From Frankia casuarinae (lineage in GTDB: Bacteria; Actinomycetota; Actinomycetes; Frankiales; Frankiaceae): a DNA stretch of 64,000 nt. The stretch lies in assembly GCF_000013345.1 (NCBI RefSeq), contig NC_007777.1, positions 3,224,001 to 3,288,000 on the forward strand, in the 5' to 3' direction. Position 1 is the first letter of the stretch. Every line of letters begins with the position of its first letter. The position numbers and the translations under genes were made by a program. A model generated the notes under the pieces. That model ran no database searches and was not told the origin of the DNA. It was given only the letters and a program-made list of their open reading frames with translations. Of this stretch, positions 16,343-24,774 are shown piece after piece.

Positions 16343-16871
16343 CAGTCGGCCCGCCAGCCACCCGGGTCGGGATGCGGCCCGTCTCGGGGCTGTTCTCCTG
16401 CGCCAGGTGTCCGATCTGCTCGACACCCTGGACGTCCGGCAGCTTGACGATCTCGTGGCGGGTCGGGCGCGGCTCGCGGTCGTCCCCACGCCCACAGCAG
16501 CGCCCACGCCCACAGCAGCGCCCACGCCCACAGCAGCGCCCACGCCCACAGCAGCGCCCACGCCCACGGCCACGGCAGCAGACCCGGGCGGTCGTGCCGC
16601 GGCGGACGGCTCCCGGCTCCCGGCGTCCGTGGACGTCGAGAAGCTGCACGCGACACTGGTCGCCGCCGCGAGCCGGGAGGAAGCCCGGGAGCACCTGGCT
16701 GCCCTGGGCCGGATTCCGGTCCCGCAGCTACGGGCCCTGGCGGGCGCCCTGGGTGTCGACGGTGTCGGCGGCAGGGATCCGAAAGCCACCGTGATCCGAA
16801 AGATCGTGGACGGGACCATCGGTTTCCGGCTCAGCTCCCGGGCGATGCTGGCCGGGGAATCCGAACTGTAG
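16332..16871 (+). CDS. Small ParA-associated protein with PTPTAA repeats
   Basis: A 179-residue protein starting at an ATG inside the parA end. Residues ~12-46 are helical (LLRQVSDLLDTLDVRQLDDLV); ~52-82 are PTPTAA tandem repeats; ~95-179 form a helical C-terminal domain (VEKLHATLVAAASREEAREHL ... QLRALAGALGV ... IRKIVDGTIGFRLSSRAMLA) resembling SAP/Rho-N-like motifs often seen in ParA partners. The likely role is as cargo adaptor or regulator of the ParA; this follows from the gene overlap and not from a known activity. Confidence 0.75.
   Translation: MAPDSRPASHPGRDAARLGAVLLRQVSDLLDTLDVRQLDDLVAGRARLAVVPTPTAAPTPTAAPTPTAAPTPTAAPTPTATAADPGGRAAADGSRLPASVDVEKLHATLVAAASREEAREHLAALGRIPVPQLRALAGALGVDGVGGRDPKATVIRKIVDGTIGFRLSSRAMLAGESEL
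16485..16574. repeat. 18-bp in-frame tandem repeat, five copies
   Basis: CCCACGCCCACAGCAGCG four exact copies and a fifth diverged copy, encoding the PTPTAA linker of the ParA partner. Confidence 0.9.
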
Positions 16872-16931
16872 AGCCGCGTTCTCCGACCGTTCTCCGGCCG
16901 GTGGAGCCGTCGGCTGGCCCGCTCCCGCCGG

Positions 16932-17483
16932 TCATGCCGCACCGAGCAGGAGGCCGAATCCGGTCATCAACACGGCGACGGCGAGTACCAGCGAGGTCAC
17001 GAGATTACGCATGGTGACTCGGCGGGGAGCGCCGTCGAGGTCCGGCTGCGCCTCGGGCTCGCGCGGTGGAATCCGCAGGGCGAGCACGATCGGGTGAAAC
17101 GGCGAGACGCGGTTCGGCGGCCAGGCGACCGCCCGCAGATCGCGCCGTTTGAAGGGGGCGTGACTCGCGCATCCGGTGAGCCAGCCGTTGACCGGGGTCT
17201 CGCAGATGCCGTCGTCGGTCCGGTAGGCCCGGCAGAGCGTCGGCCAACGGAATCCCAACATCACGGTGATCACGAGCAGGGCCACCGGCAGCGCGATCCA
17301 CGTGCCCCGCAGGGTGAGCCACAGCCCGGCGGCACCGAAGGCGAGATAGCAGGCGAGATGGACATGTTTGCGTTCCCGTCGGCTCCTCGTCCGTGAAGCG
17401 GCCCGGCGGGACCGGGTCGGTTGCCGGCGGCGGGCGGACGTCCGGCCCGATCCCGACGAAGATCTCCTGCGCGGCGCTGCCAT
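16932..17483 (-). CDS. Membrane protein with Cys-containing loop
   Basis: A 183-residue protein with a strongly basic N-terminus (~1-38), two helices (HLACYLAFGAAGLWLTLRG, ALPVALLVITVMLGF), a conserved-looking loop (LCRAYRTDDGICETPVNGWL then TGCASHAPFKRRD) with three Cys, and a C-terminal helix (LVTSLVLAVAVLMTGFGLLL). Function not recognised; related proteins of unknown role occur in actinobacteria. The start is ATG 17481-17483, six bases after AGGAGG; an ATG two codons upstream overlaps the RBS. It is convergent with the ParA pair. Confidence 0.7.
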   Translation of the reverse strand: MAAPRRRSSSGSGRTSARRRQPTRSRRAASRTRSRRERKHVHLACYLAFGAAGLWLTLRGTWIALPVALLVITVMLGFRWPTLCRAYRTDDGICETPVNGWLTGCASHAPFKRRDLRAVAWPPNRVSPFHPIVLALRIPPREPEAQPDLDGAPRRVTMRNLVTSLVLAVAVLMTGFGLLLGAA

Positions 17484-17987
17484 GACCATCCTCCTGTCTG
17501 CCCAGGTGCACGGGTGGGATGCGCCGCGGCGTCACGACAGATGCGTGGCCGTCCGTGCATCTGCGCCGACGGTCACGCCCCGCCCCTCGGCTGGCGTCGC
17601 TCCGCGATGGTTCTAGCACAGCTTGATGCCTAATTTAGCGCTTATCCTTTGTTTGCCATCACTTGCCACCAAACGCCAATAATAGGCGTATGATGTGTCC
17701 GTATAGCAGTCATGTTTTCAGTCATGCTTCTTCGCGACAGATCTCGATCAAGGCTTTGGCGGATCCCGCCGGCCTGTCGATCAGTACGGTGAAGGCGCGG
17801 TCGAGATCGGGCAGCGGATACCGGGGATGATCAGACTGGCCGCGACGAGCCTCGGCCTGGTCCCCACCGGCCTCCTTGTCCGACGGGACACGCGCGGGCG
17901 TCCGGGCCGGCCCTGGACCTTCGGCCGCACTGACGCGCCGCCGTTGACACCTGGAGCCGCTCCAGGAAGCTCCTGCTCCTGGCCGGG
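17484..17987. other. Intergenic region with a possible gene fragment
   Basis: Bases ~17620-17710 are AT-rich (TAATTTAGCGCTTATCC, CCAATAATAGGCGTATGATG) and look like promoter DNA. On the minus strand ~17722-17840 reads RYPLPDLDRAFTVLIDRP and ends EICREEA-stop, which resembles the C-terminus of a zinc-type alcohol dehydrogenase; no upstream body of such a gene is present, so at most it is a remnant. Confidence 0.3.
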
Positions 17988-18383
17988 TTACTCGTCCATG
18001 GCACGGAGCAGGCTCGCGGGCAGCGATCGATCCGGGCCGGCTCCCGTAGTCCATCGGGAGCCCCATCGGCCGAGTTCCATCAGGATCGGCGCGAGATCCC
18101 GGCCCGCCGACGTCAGTTCGTATTCCGAACGAGGTGGACGTGGCTGATAAAGCCTGCGTTGCAGGATGCCTCGATCGACGAGCCGGTCGAGGCGCCGAGT
18201 GAGGGTGTGATCGGAGATCTTCAGACGGGTTCGGAAGTCGTCGTAGCGCCGAGCGCCGCCGAACGCCTCTCGGATGATCAGCAGGGACCAGTGATCGCCG
18301 ATCAGCCCGAGCGCGCGAGCGGCCGGGCAGTCGGACTCGTCGTGCTGGTCAAGCACCTGGCCAGTGTATCTGTTGACTTCCAT
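17988..18383 (-). CDS. HxlR-family transcriptional regulator
   Basis: A 131-residue winged-helix protein with the HxlR pattern: DCPAARALGLIGDHWSLLII, REAFGGARRYDDFR, ISDHTLTRRLDRLVDRGI and YELTSAGRDLAPILMELGRW. HxlR proteins bind DNA as dimers and often sense thiol or quinone stress through an N-terminal Cys; here a Cys precedes Pro-Ala-Ala (residue ~19). It is divergent from an MFS pump gene, and a perfect palindrome (18375-18420) spans its start codon, suggesting autorepression and control of the pump. Confidence 0.85.
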   Translation of the reverse strand: MEVNRYTGQVLDQHDESDCPAARALGLIGDHWSLLIIREAFGGARRYDDFRTRLKISDHTLTRRLDRLVDRGILQRRLYQPRPPRSEYELTSAGRDLAPILMELGRWGSRWTTGAGPDRSLPASLLRAMDE

Positions 18384-18420
18384 TTCGGAAGCATCTAGGA
18401 TCCTTTCCGAAATGGAAGTC
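18375..18420. promoter_or_regulatory. 16-bp inverted repeat, candidate HxlR operator
   Basis: GACTTCCATTTCGGAA and TTCCGAAATGGAAGTC are exact reverse complements separated by 14 bases. The left arm covers the hxlR start codon and the right arm lies just before the MFS start, so a bound repressor would block both divergent genes. Confidence 0.65.
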
Positions 18421-18444
18421 GGTCTCGGGGGAGTGGAGGCGCGT

Positions 18445-19941
18445 ATGTCGAGGTCCGCTCAGCCGAAGGAGTCTGCGGCATCACCACTGCTGCTGCCGGT
18501 CGTGTGCCTCGGCCAGTTCCTGGTCGTGTTCAGCCTGTCCAGCGTGAATGTCGCGCTGCCCAGCCTGGCAGCCGATCTTCAGATGAGCCGCGAGACCCAG
18601 CCCTACACGGTCACGGCCTACGGGATAGCCCTGGGCAGCCTGCTCCTGCTGGGTGGCAGGGCTGGCGATCTACTCGGCCGACGGCGACTGTTCCGGCTAG
18701 GCACGGGGGTCTTCGCGGTCGGCACCGTGGTGTGCACGCTCGCCAACGTGACCGGCGTGCTGCTCGCTGGGCGGGCCCTGGAGGGGCTCGGTGCGGCCAT
18801 GCTCGCCCCGGCCGCGCTGGGGACGATCAACGCGATCTACCCGCAAGGGCCGAGCAGAAACAAGGCGCTCGGGGTGTTCGGTGCGGTGTCCAGCGCGGCG
18901 GCCGGGGTGGGCGTCTTGGCGGGCGGGGTCCTCACCGACGGGCCGGGATGGCGGTGGGCGTTCGCGATCAAAATTCCCTTCTGTCTACTCCTGCTCGCCG
19001 TGGTCGGAAGGATCATGCCGGAAACCCGTGACACCCGTTCTCACCACGGCTTCGACATCGCCGGCGCGCTCACCGCGACGGGGTCGATGTTCTCGCTGGT
19101 CGTGGCCATCACACAGGCGGAGCAGCGCGGTTTCACCAGCCCGGCGATCCTTGCTCTGTTCGGATCAGCCGCCGTTCTTCTGATCGCCTTCATCGTGATC
19201 GAGAGCCGCAGCGACGACCCGCTCATGCCGTTGGCCCTCTTCCGCCGGCGTGGTCTCAGCGTCGCCAACGGCGCGACCCTGCTCGTGTGGGCCAGCTTCG
19301 GGTCGGCTTTCCTCCTGGTGGCCCTGTATGTGCAGCAGGTACTCGGCTACAGCCCGATGAAGGCCGGGCTGACATTCGTGCCGATGGCAACCGCGGCCGC
19401 GCTCGCGGCCAACGTCGCCCAGGCGACAGCGAGTCGTTCCGCGCGCGGTCCCAAGCCCGCGCTGCTCGTCGGCCTTGTCCTCCTCACTGTCGGCGTGGCC
19501 CTCCTGTCCCGGGGCGACGCCGACACCAGGTACACGGCGGTGCTGCTGCCGGCGCTCGTGCTGTGCGGCGCCGGTCTCGCGACCTCCCTCACCGCGCTCA
19601 ACGTGGCCGCCTTCAGCGGCTCCAACAGCGACGACTCCGGGGTTGAGGCAGGACTCCTGAGCACCTCCCAGGAGATCGGCGCGGCCCTCGGCGTCTCGAT
19701 TCTCTCGACGGTGTCGGCCCGCGTCATCTCCGATCATCTCGCAGCTCATCCCGGAGATCCGACCGCGATGCTCAGCGGCACGGTCGATGCCTTTCAGGTG
19801 TCCTTCGTCGTCGCGGCGGGCATGGCTGCCGGCGCCTTCCTGCTTTCCCTGATCGCCCTCTCGACGCGGGTTGATATCCCCCCGGCCAGCGTGTCGGAAA
19901 ACCCCCTCGCGGAACCAGCCTCGATAATGCCCTCAAGGTGA
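18445..19941 (+). CDS. MFS drug efflux pump, DHA2 (14-helix) type
   Basis: A 498-residue transporter. Residues ~15-480 give about 14 hydrophobic segments; motif A appears as GGRAGDLLGRRRLF, and LAGRALEGLGAAMLAPAALG is the conserved TM4-5 region of the EmrB/QacA (DHA2) group. Such pumps export lipophilic drugs in exchange for protons. The start ATG 18445 (MSRSAQP) has GGAGG six bases upstream; an earlier ATG (18412) lies inside the palindrome and is less likely. Control by the divergent HxlR regulator is probable. It may provide self-resistance for the adjacent isonitrile cluster; inference from position. Confidence 0.85.
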   Translation: MSRSAQPKESAASPLLLPVVCLGQFLVVFSLSSVNVALPSLAADLQMSRETQPYTVTAYGIALGSLLLLGGRAGDLLGRRRLFRLGTGVFAVGTVVCTLANVTGVLLAGRALEGLGAAMLAPAALGTINAIYPQGPSRNKALGVFGAVSSAAAGVGVLAGGVLTDGPGWRWAFAIKIPFCLLLLAVVGRIMPETRDTRSHHGFDIAGALTATGSMFSLVVAITQAEQRGFTSPAILALFGSAAVLLIAFIVIESRSDDPLMPLALFRRRGLSVANGATLLVWASFGSAFLLVALYVQQVLGYSPMKAGLTFVPMATAAALAANVAQATASRSARGPKPALLVGLVLLTVGVALLSRGDADTRYTAVLLPALVLCGAGLATSLTALNVAAFSGSNSDDSGVEAGLLSTSQEIGAALGVSILSTVSARVISDHLAAHPGDPTAMLSGTVDAFQVSFVVAAGMAAGAFLLSLIALSTRVDIPPASVSENPLAEPASIMPSR

Positions 19942-20402
19942 CACGGTCGCCTTAGACGGGACTTCCGAAGATCGTCGCGCGGGTTCCGCCCGCCTTCTCA
20001 TCGGATCGAACTCGGCCGCGGCCATGCGGCTGCTCCTGCCAGGCCTCCGCTCCCCTCGTCCCGCTCGCGGCCTCCTCCGCTGGGCCGTGCCGTTTCCTCC
20101 TCCCGCAGCACATCCGGCGTCAGTGGCGCTGGCCAGTGATTTCTTTCTGGCCAGCCCGTCAGTACCCGCGCTCCTCAATGAATCGCTCCTTGAGGAGCAG
20201 GTCCGCGACCCCGTTTCCCACCCCGTGGGACGGGGTTGTTGTCGTGTTCGGTGGGGTCAGGGGTGATCCCGGCCCGCCGGTAGTGCCCGCTGATATCTCC
20301 CTCCAGTCTGTCGCATAGGAGACAGCGGAGTCCTTGTTGCTAAATTGCTACGTATCGCCCAGAGTGGTGATGTCCAGTTGTTCAGGAAGAAAGGATTGGC
20401 TG
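19942..20402. other. Intergenic region between the MFS and rhodanese genes
   Basis: No gene recognised. Holds an inverted repeat CTCCTCA/TGAGGAG (20171-20197) and the terminator-like hairpin at 20209-20243. The last 100 bases are less GC-rich and probably hold the promoter of the rhodanese gene. Confidence 0.45.
20209..20243 (+). terminator. Hairpin followed by a T/G-rich tract
   Basis: CCCCGT-TT-CCCAC, a three-base loop, then GTGGGA-CGGGG and TTGTTGTCG. The stem is nearly perfect and is followed by T-rich sequence, as in an intrinsic terminator; it would end transcription from the MFS gene before the isonitrile cluster. Confidence 0.45.
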
Positions 20403-20825
20403 ATGGTAGTGCTTGACCAACGGCTGCTCGAGAGTTGTCGACGCTACGTCGACGACATGCCGCCGCGCTTCAACTACATGACTTCCCCCGAGCTGGCCAA
20501 AGCCCTGGAGTCCCATCCGGACGCATACTTCGTCCTTGACAACCGCACCCCCGAGGCGTATGCGGCGGGCCATATACCGGGTGCCGTGAACATGTGGTTC
20601 AAGGACGTGCTGTCCGACAGCAACCTCGCTCTTCTCCCTCGGGACAAGACAATCGTCATCGTATGCTGGGTGGGCCATACGGCCAGTCAGCTCGTCGCCC
20701 TGCTCGGTCTGCTGGGTTTCACCGTCGCAGGTCTTCAGTACGGCATGGGTGAAAGCCCGGTGCCCGATTCCCCCCGGGCCGGCTGGCGCGATCTGGGCCT
20801 GCCGCTGGAAAAGAAAATTGGCTAG
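20403..20825 (+). CDS. Rhodanese-domain protein
   Basis: A 140-residue single rhodanese domain. YFVLDNRTPEAYAAGHIPGA (residues 42-61) is the signature of the fold, and VIVCWVGHTAS (86-94) holds the active Cys88 in a loop of Trp-Val-Gly-His-Thr, where classical rhodaneses have a CRxGxR-type loop. It should carry persulfide or act as a thiol-binding domain. AAAGGA lies seven bases before ATG 20403. It is 221 bases upstream of the isonitrile synthase on the same strand. Isonitrile synthases do not need sulfur transfer, so participation in the pathway is uncertain; detoxification of cyanide or isonitrile is one idea. Confidence 0.8.
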   Translation: MVVLDQRLLESCRRYVDDMPPRFNYMTSPELAKALESHPDAYFVLDNRTPEAYAAGHIPGAVNMWFKDVLSDSNLALLPRDKTIVIVCWVGHTASQLVALLGLLGFTVAGLQYGMGESPVPDSPRAGWRDLGLPLEKKIG

Positions 20826-21018
20826 CGAATCGCTCACCTGAGCTGACGCAACGCCTATCTGCCCTCACCGCAGGTCAAGACTTCCAAGAACCCGCTTTGA
20901 ATCTTGTCTTGACCGCGAACGGCGCTACACCATGGGATCGAATCCCGGTACTCGGCGTGCCGACCGGTCACAGCCCTCTTTGTCAGGCTGGAATACCGGA
21001 CCGGAGTACTTCTAAAAC

Positions 21019-21037
21019 AGACTCTAAGAGGGAGTCT
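21019..21037. promoter_or_regulatory. Short inverted repeat before the isonitrile synthase
   Basis: AGACTC and GAGTCT separated by seven bases (TAAGAGG), ending ten bases before ATG 21047. It lies over the RBS region (GGGAG at 21030-21034), so it could be an operator or a translational hairpin. Short, hence only moderately supported. Confidence 0.35.
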
Positions 21038-21046
21038 TAATCAGCC

Positions 21047-22015
21047 ATGCCCAACGAAACCGCAACAGAGATCATCGATCTGCTGTTTCAGTTCCGGCGG
21101 CTCTCCGATCCGACGGAGGTCTGCTCGGCCCAGCCCTGCGAGCTCTGCTTCGACATCCATCGCCCAAAGATCGAGTACTGGATCAACCAGAACGAGCCGA
21201 TCCACTTCGTGATCCTCGCTTTCCCGGCCAAGTCACCCAACAGGCAGAAGGTCCTCGGCTCGCTGCCGGATCTCGCCGAGCGCATCGCGCTCGACTTTCT
21301 GCGCTCGATGTGTGAGCACATCGGCCATTTCTATGAGCCCGGAGCCAGGATCACGGTCTGCTCGGACGGGCACGTGTTCGGGGATCTGATCAGTGTCTCC
21401 GACGAGGCCATCTCGTCCTACCGCAGCGACCTGGAGGCGCTGCTGGTCGACATCAGAGCACACAATATCGATCTCTACTCACTGGACGACGCGTTCGGCG
21501 CCGGTGACTTCACCGAGCTGCGTAGGAAACTGGAGGAAAACTATGCCGCAACGGTGGCGGAACTGCGCCAACAGATCGCCACGAGCCCAGCCACGAAGAC
21601 GCAGTTCAACGGCATCCACCGTTTCGTGTTCGAGGATCTGCTGGTGCTGCGCCCGGAGACCAGCCGCACTCAACTCCGGCTCGCCAGCAAGGATCTCGCC
21701 TACCAGATCGTCCGCCGCAGCAACGCCTGGAGCCGACTCGTCGCCGAGCAGTTCCCGTCCGCCGTCCGCCTGTCGATCCACCCCCAGCCCTGCCATTCCG
21801 AGAAAATCGGCATCCATATGATCAGAACCAGGGACAACTGGCTCACTCCCTGGCATGGCGTCGCCATGGACGACGGCAACAGTGTCACGCTGATAAAGCG
21901 CAGCACCGCCGAAAAGCTGAACGCGTCGGTGGTCTGGCGCAATGGACGACCGAGTCACTTCGTCGCTCCGCATCTCATGCGGACGGATTCGAGGGTGAAG
22001 GAGACCGTCTCGTGA
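21047..22015 (+). CDS. isnA: Isonitrile synthase (IsnA/PvcA/DIT1 family)
   Basis: A 322-residue protein. HFVILAFPAKSPNRQKVLG (53-71), LPDLAERIALDFL (73-85), YEPGARITVCSDGHVFGDL (96-114) and the HPQPCHSEKIG segment are the conserved blocks of L-tyrosine/L-tryptophan isonitrile synthases. These enzymes convert the amino group of an aromatic amino acid to an isonitrile using a carbon from ribulose 5-phosphate. Length is typical. The stop overlaps the start of the next gene (GTGA at 22012-22015), a pairing known from pvcA-pvcB and isnA-isnB. The RBS GGGAG is rather far (12 bases) from ATG and partly inside an inverted repeat. Tyr versus Trp cannot be told by eye. Confidence 0.92.
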   Translation: MPNETATEIIDLLFQFRRLSDPTEVCSAQPCELCFDIHRPKIEYWINQNEPIHFVILAFPAKSPNRQKVLGSLPDLAERIALDFLRSMCEHIGHFYEPGARITVCSDGHVFGDLISVSDEAISSYRSDLEALLVDIRAHNIDLYSLDDAFGAGDFTELRRKLEENYAATVAELRQQIATSPATKTQFNGIHRFVFEDLLVLRPETSRTQLRLASKDLAYQIVRRSNAWSRLVAEQFPSAVRLSIHPQPCHSEKIGIHMIRTRDNWLTPWHGVAMDDGNSVTLIKRSTAEKLNASVVWRNGRPSHFVAPHLMRTDSRVKETVS

Positions 22016-22824
22016 GTGCCGGGGCACTGGTCGACGCCAGCTCGGCGCCGCGGCGTTCGCTGCATCCGTTCGGACTGTTGATCGAATCATCCAGTGACAC
22101 GGATCTGACCGCCGTGCCACCCGAGGAGTTGACCCGGTTCGTCGCGGATTCGAAGCTGCTGGTGCTACGAGGTTTCCAATCTCCTTCGACCACCGATCTC
22201 GTCGCCTACTGCCGGCGAATGGGCGAGATCCTGACCTGGGACTTCGGGGAGGTGCTGGACCTGACGGTGCACGAGGACCCACAGAACTACCTGTTCACCA
22301 CGGGTCCGGTGCCCTTCCACTGGGACGGCGCGTTCGCCCGGCTCACGCCACGCTTCATCGTGTTCCGCTGCCTACGCGCTCCCGACCCGGATAGCGGCGG
22401 GGAGACGACTTTCTGCGACACCGCCCGCATTATTTCCGCCGCGCCTGCGCACCTGCGTGACACCTGGGCCGGCGTCCGGATCGACTACCAGACCGAAAAG
22501 ATCAAGCACTACGGCGGGCACATCGTGCAGGACCTCGTGGTGCCCCATGCCGTGACGGGTGTGCCGACTCTTCGTTTTGCCGAGGCGCTCGACCCAGCCG
22601 AATATCTCAATCCGCTGTTCCTCGACATCCACGGCGTCTCACGGAATGATCGCGAGGACTTTCTCGACGATCTGTCGGCCCGGCTCTACGACCCGTCCGT
22701 CAGCTACGCGCACGCATGGCGTTCCGGCGATGTCGTGATCGCGGACAACCATGCGCTGCTACACGGTCGACGGTCTTACTCACTGGCCTCCTCGCGGCGA
22801 CTCCAACGCATTCATGTGATCTGA
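22012..22824 (+). CDS. isnB: PvcB/IsnB-like Fe(II)/2-oxoglutarate oxygenase
   Basis: A 270-residue TauD-family protein. HWDG (His103, Asp105) and HALLHGRR (His251) supply the 2-His-1-carboxylate iron triad, and Arg residues around 262-265 the 2-oxoglutarate contact. PvcB and IsnB act on amino-acid isonitriles and cause oxidative decarboxylation to the vinyl isonitrile, or desaturation with the carboxylate kept. It begins at a GTG overlapping the isnA stop, so the two are translationally coupled. Twenty-seven bases separate it from the halogenase-like gene. The function within this cluster is well supported by the pair arrangement; the exact product outcome is not. Confidence 0.9.
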   Translation: MSAGALVDASSAPRRSLHPFGLLIESSSDTDLTAVPPEELTRFVADSKLLVLRGFQSPSTTDLVAYCRRMGEILTWDFGEVLDLTVHEDPQNYLFTTGPVPFHWDGAFARLTPRFIVFRCLRAPDPDSGGETTFCDTARIISAAPAHLRDTWAGVRIDYQTEKIKHYGGHIVQDLVVPHAVTGVPTLRFAEALDPAEYLNPLFLDIHGVSRNDREDFLDDLSARLYDPSVSYAHAWRSGDVVIADNHALLHGRRSYSLASSRRLQRIHVI

Positions 22825-22851
22825 GCAAAGATTCGAGGAAATGGAGAAGAC

Positions 22852-24708
22852 ATGCGGGATCATTACGACGTTATTATCGCCGGCGGCGGGCCGGCGGGCT
22901 CTACACTGGCCGCGCTGCTCGCCCGCACGTCGGACCTGAAAGTAGCGATCTTCGAGAAGGATGAGTTCCCGCGCGAGCACATCGGCGAGTCGTTCGCGCA
23001 CCCGTTGATCCCGGTGCTGGCAGAGAGCGGAGCGCTCGCGAAGGTGCTGGCCAGCAACTGCTGGGTAAAGAAATTTGGCGGTATCTACAGCTGGGCGCGG
23101 CAGGGTCCGAGCCGGGCGTTCTTCGACCACGCGAACTGGGCGGTGGACGGGGTACACCGATGGGCACTGCACGTCAACCGTTCAGAGTTCGACCAGATCC
23201 TGCTGGAACACGCCCGGGACCTCGGAGTCGACGTCACCACCGGGATGGCCGTCACCGACTTCGCCGCGGCCGCCAACGGCTGTCAGGTGACGCTCGCCGA
23301 CGGCACCGCCGTGTCCGGCGCGTACTTCGTCGATGCCTCCGGTCGCCAGCAGAGCCTGGTCACCAAAAAGCCTCGCGAATGGTTGTCCGGCTACCGGAAC
23401 ATCGCGATCTGGCAGCACTACCTGGGCGGCCTGCCGGCCCAGGGGCTCGACGGCGACTGGAACATCTTCCGGGAGAAGAACCTCTCGCCGATCGGTTGCT
23501 TCGCGTTTCCCGACGGCTGGTGCTGGTACATCCCCGTCCCCAGGATCGTGAACGGGGAGCGGGTGCTCACGCACTCGATCGGCATCGTGACGAGCCCGGA
23601 GGTGCTGAAGGAACCCGGGAAGGACTTCACGGACTCCGAGGTCTTTCTGCGCACCGTCCGCGGCGTGCCGCGGCTGGCCGACCTGGTGGCCGAGGTGACG
23701 CCGATCTCCGACCAGATGATGACGGTCACCAACTACTCCCGGGTCAATGAGCGCTTCGCCGACCTCGACCGGCACTGGATCCTGATCGGCGATGCCTCCT
23801 ACTTCGTGGACCCCCTCTTCTCGTCCGGGGTCGCGTTCGCGGCCAACCAGGCGGCCTCGGCGGCGCTGCTGCTGCGCACCACGCTGCGCGCCGAACTCTC
23901 CCCGGGTCTGGTGAGAGATCTGTGGCAGGACTACGACCACGAGTGGCACGGAATGGCCGAGGTGTTCGCGCTCTCGATTGATCAGTGGTATCACATGATC
24001 GGCGCGGACAACCCGGGCAGCGCATACTGGCACCGGCGCAATTCGAGTCCGCATCTGGACATGCCCGATCGGTCCTTCGACGCGCTGCTCAACACGGCGT
24101 TCACCCCCGACCTGCTCCTGATCATGACGCGCGGCACCGGCCGAATGTCCGACCTGGCGATCGACGGTCCGTACCAGCAGGCTCGCGCGCACGTGATGCT
24201 GACGGAGCCGGAACCGGACGCCGTGCTGGTCGCCGCTCCCGGAGTCCGGATGCGGGCCGGCGTGGCGCTGGATGTCCCCGGCTTCAAAGCGGTGCTCCCA
24301 CCGGCCGACCTCGAACTGGACACGCCCGCCGCGGTACGGGCCGCCGTCGCCGAGTACTGGACCGATCCGGTGGCGGCCGAGGCGAACGGCGGCCTCGGCG
24401 TGCCTTCTCCGACCGCCTCCCCAGTACCGTGCCACCGTTTCGAGTTCGATTCCGACGCACTCGTCGATTCCGGCTCAGGCGCGACGGGGTTTTCGGTGCG
24501 CGGGGTGGACAGTCACGACGGCGCACCGCAGCTGTGGGAGATACTCAGCCGCGGTCCGGTCGTCTACGGCGAGCTCGGCTCGCGGCTCGCCCCCGGTCAG
24601 CGGGTGCTGCTGCAGCGGCTGATAAAGGCCGGAATGGTCACCGTCAAGACCGCGGCGAGGCAGACCACGCCGGGGACTGAAGCCGCCGAGGTCACCCTCG
24701 CGGACTGA
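22852..24708 (+). CDS. Flavin-dependent halogenase-like monooxygenase
   Basis: A 618-residue protein. GGGPAGST (11-18) binds FAD; FPREHIGES (~40-48) is typical of flavin halogenases; KKFGGIYSW near residue 70-80 places a Lys as in phenol halogenases; GWCWYIPVP (~221) fits the W-x-W-x-I-P halogenase motif; GDASYFVDPLFSSGV (~312) closes the FAD site. Residues beyond ~430 form a C-terminal extension ending in a winged-helix-like segment (LWEILSRGPVVYGELGSRL ... LLQRLIKAGMV) not usual for the family. GGAG lies six bases before ATG 22852. A chlorinated or brominated aryl isonitrile is the likely outcome if active; a flavin reductase is needed and none is in the window. Confidence 0.85.
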   Translation: MRDHYDVIIAGGGPAGSTLAALLARTSDLKVAIFEKDEFPREHIGESFAHPLIPVLAESGALAKVLASNCWVKKFGGIYSWARQGPSRAFFDHANWAVDGVHRWALHVNRSEFDQILLEHARDLGVDVTTGMAVTDFAAAANGCQVTLADGTAVSGAYFVDASGRQQSLVTKKPREWLSGYRNIAIWQHYLGGLPAQGLDGDWNIFREKNLSPIGCFAFPDGWCWYIPVPRIVNGERVLTHSIGIVTSPEVLKEPGKDFTDSEVFLRTVRGVPRLADLVAEVTPISDQMMTVTNYSRVNERFADLDRHWILIGDASYFVDPLFSSGVAFAANQAASAALLLRTTLRAELSPGLVRDLWQDYDHEWHGMAEVFALSIDQWYHMIGADNPGSAYWHRRNSSPHLDMPDRSFDALLNTAFTPDLLLIMTRGTGRMSDLAIDGPYQQARAHVMLTEPEPDAVLVAAPGVRMRAGVALDVPGFKAVLPPADLELDTPAAVRAAVAEYWTDPVAAEANGGLGVPSPTASPVPCHRFEFDSDALVDSGSGATGFSVRGVDSHDGAPQLWEILSRGPVVYGELGSRLAPGQRVLLQRLIKAGMVTVKTAARQTTPGTEAAEVTLAD

Positions 24709-24738
24709 CCGAAGCGGCGGCCGGCCAGCCGGGCGCGG

Positions 24739-24771
24739 GCCGGGCCGGTCGCTCACGCCGGCCCGGCCCGG
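24739..24771. terminator. Perfect 12-bp GC-rich inverted repeat between convergent genes
   Basis: GGGCCGGGCCGG, nine-base loop, CCGGCCCGGCCC. It fills most of the 66-base gap between the halogenase stop and the MFS stop, so it is a good candidate for a bidirectional terminator. Confidence 0.65.
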
Positions 24772-24774
24772 GTC

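Noticed and set aside
17722-18066. A 114-residue minus-strand frame
   Set aside because: Most of it is low-complexity; only the last ~35 residues resemble a dehydrogenase C-terminus, so it is listed only as a possible fragment.
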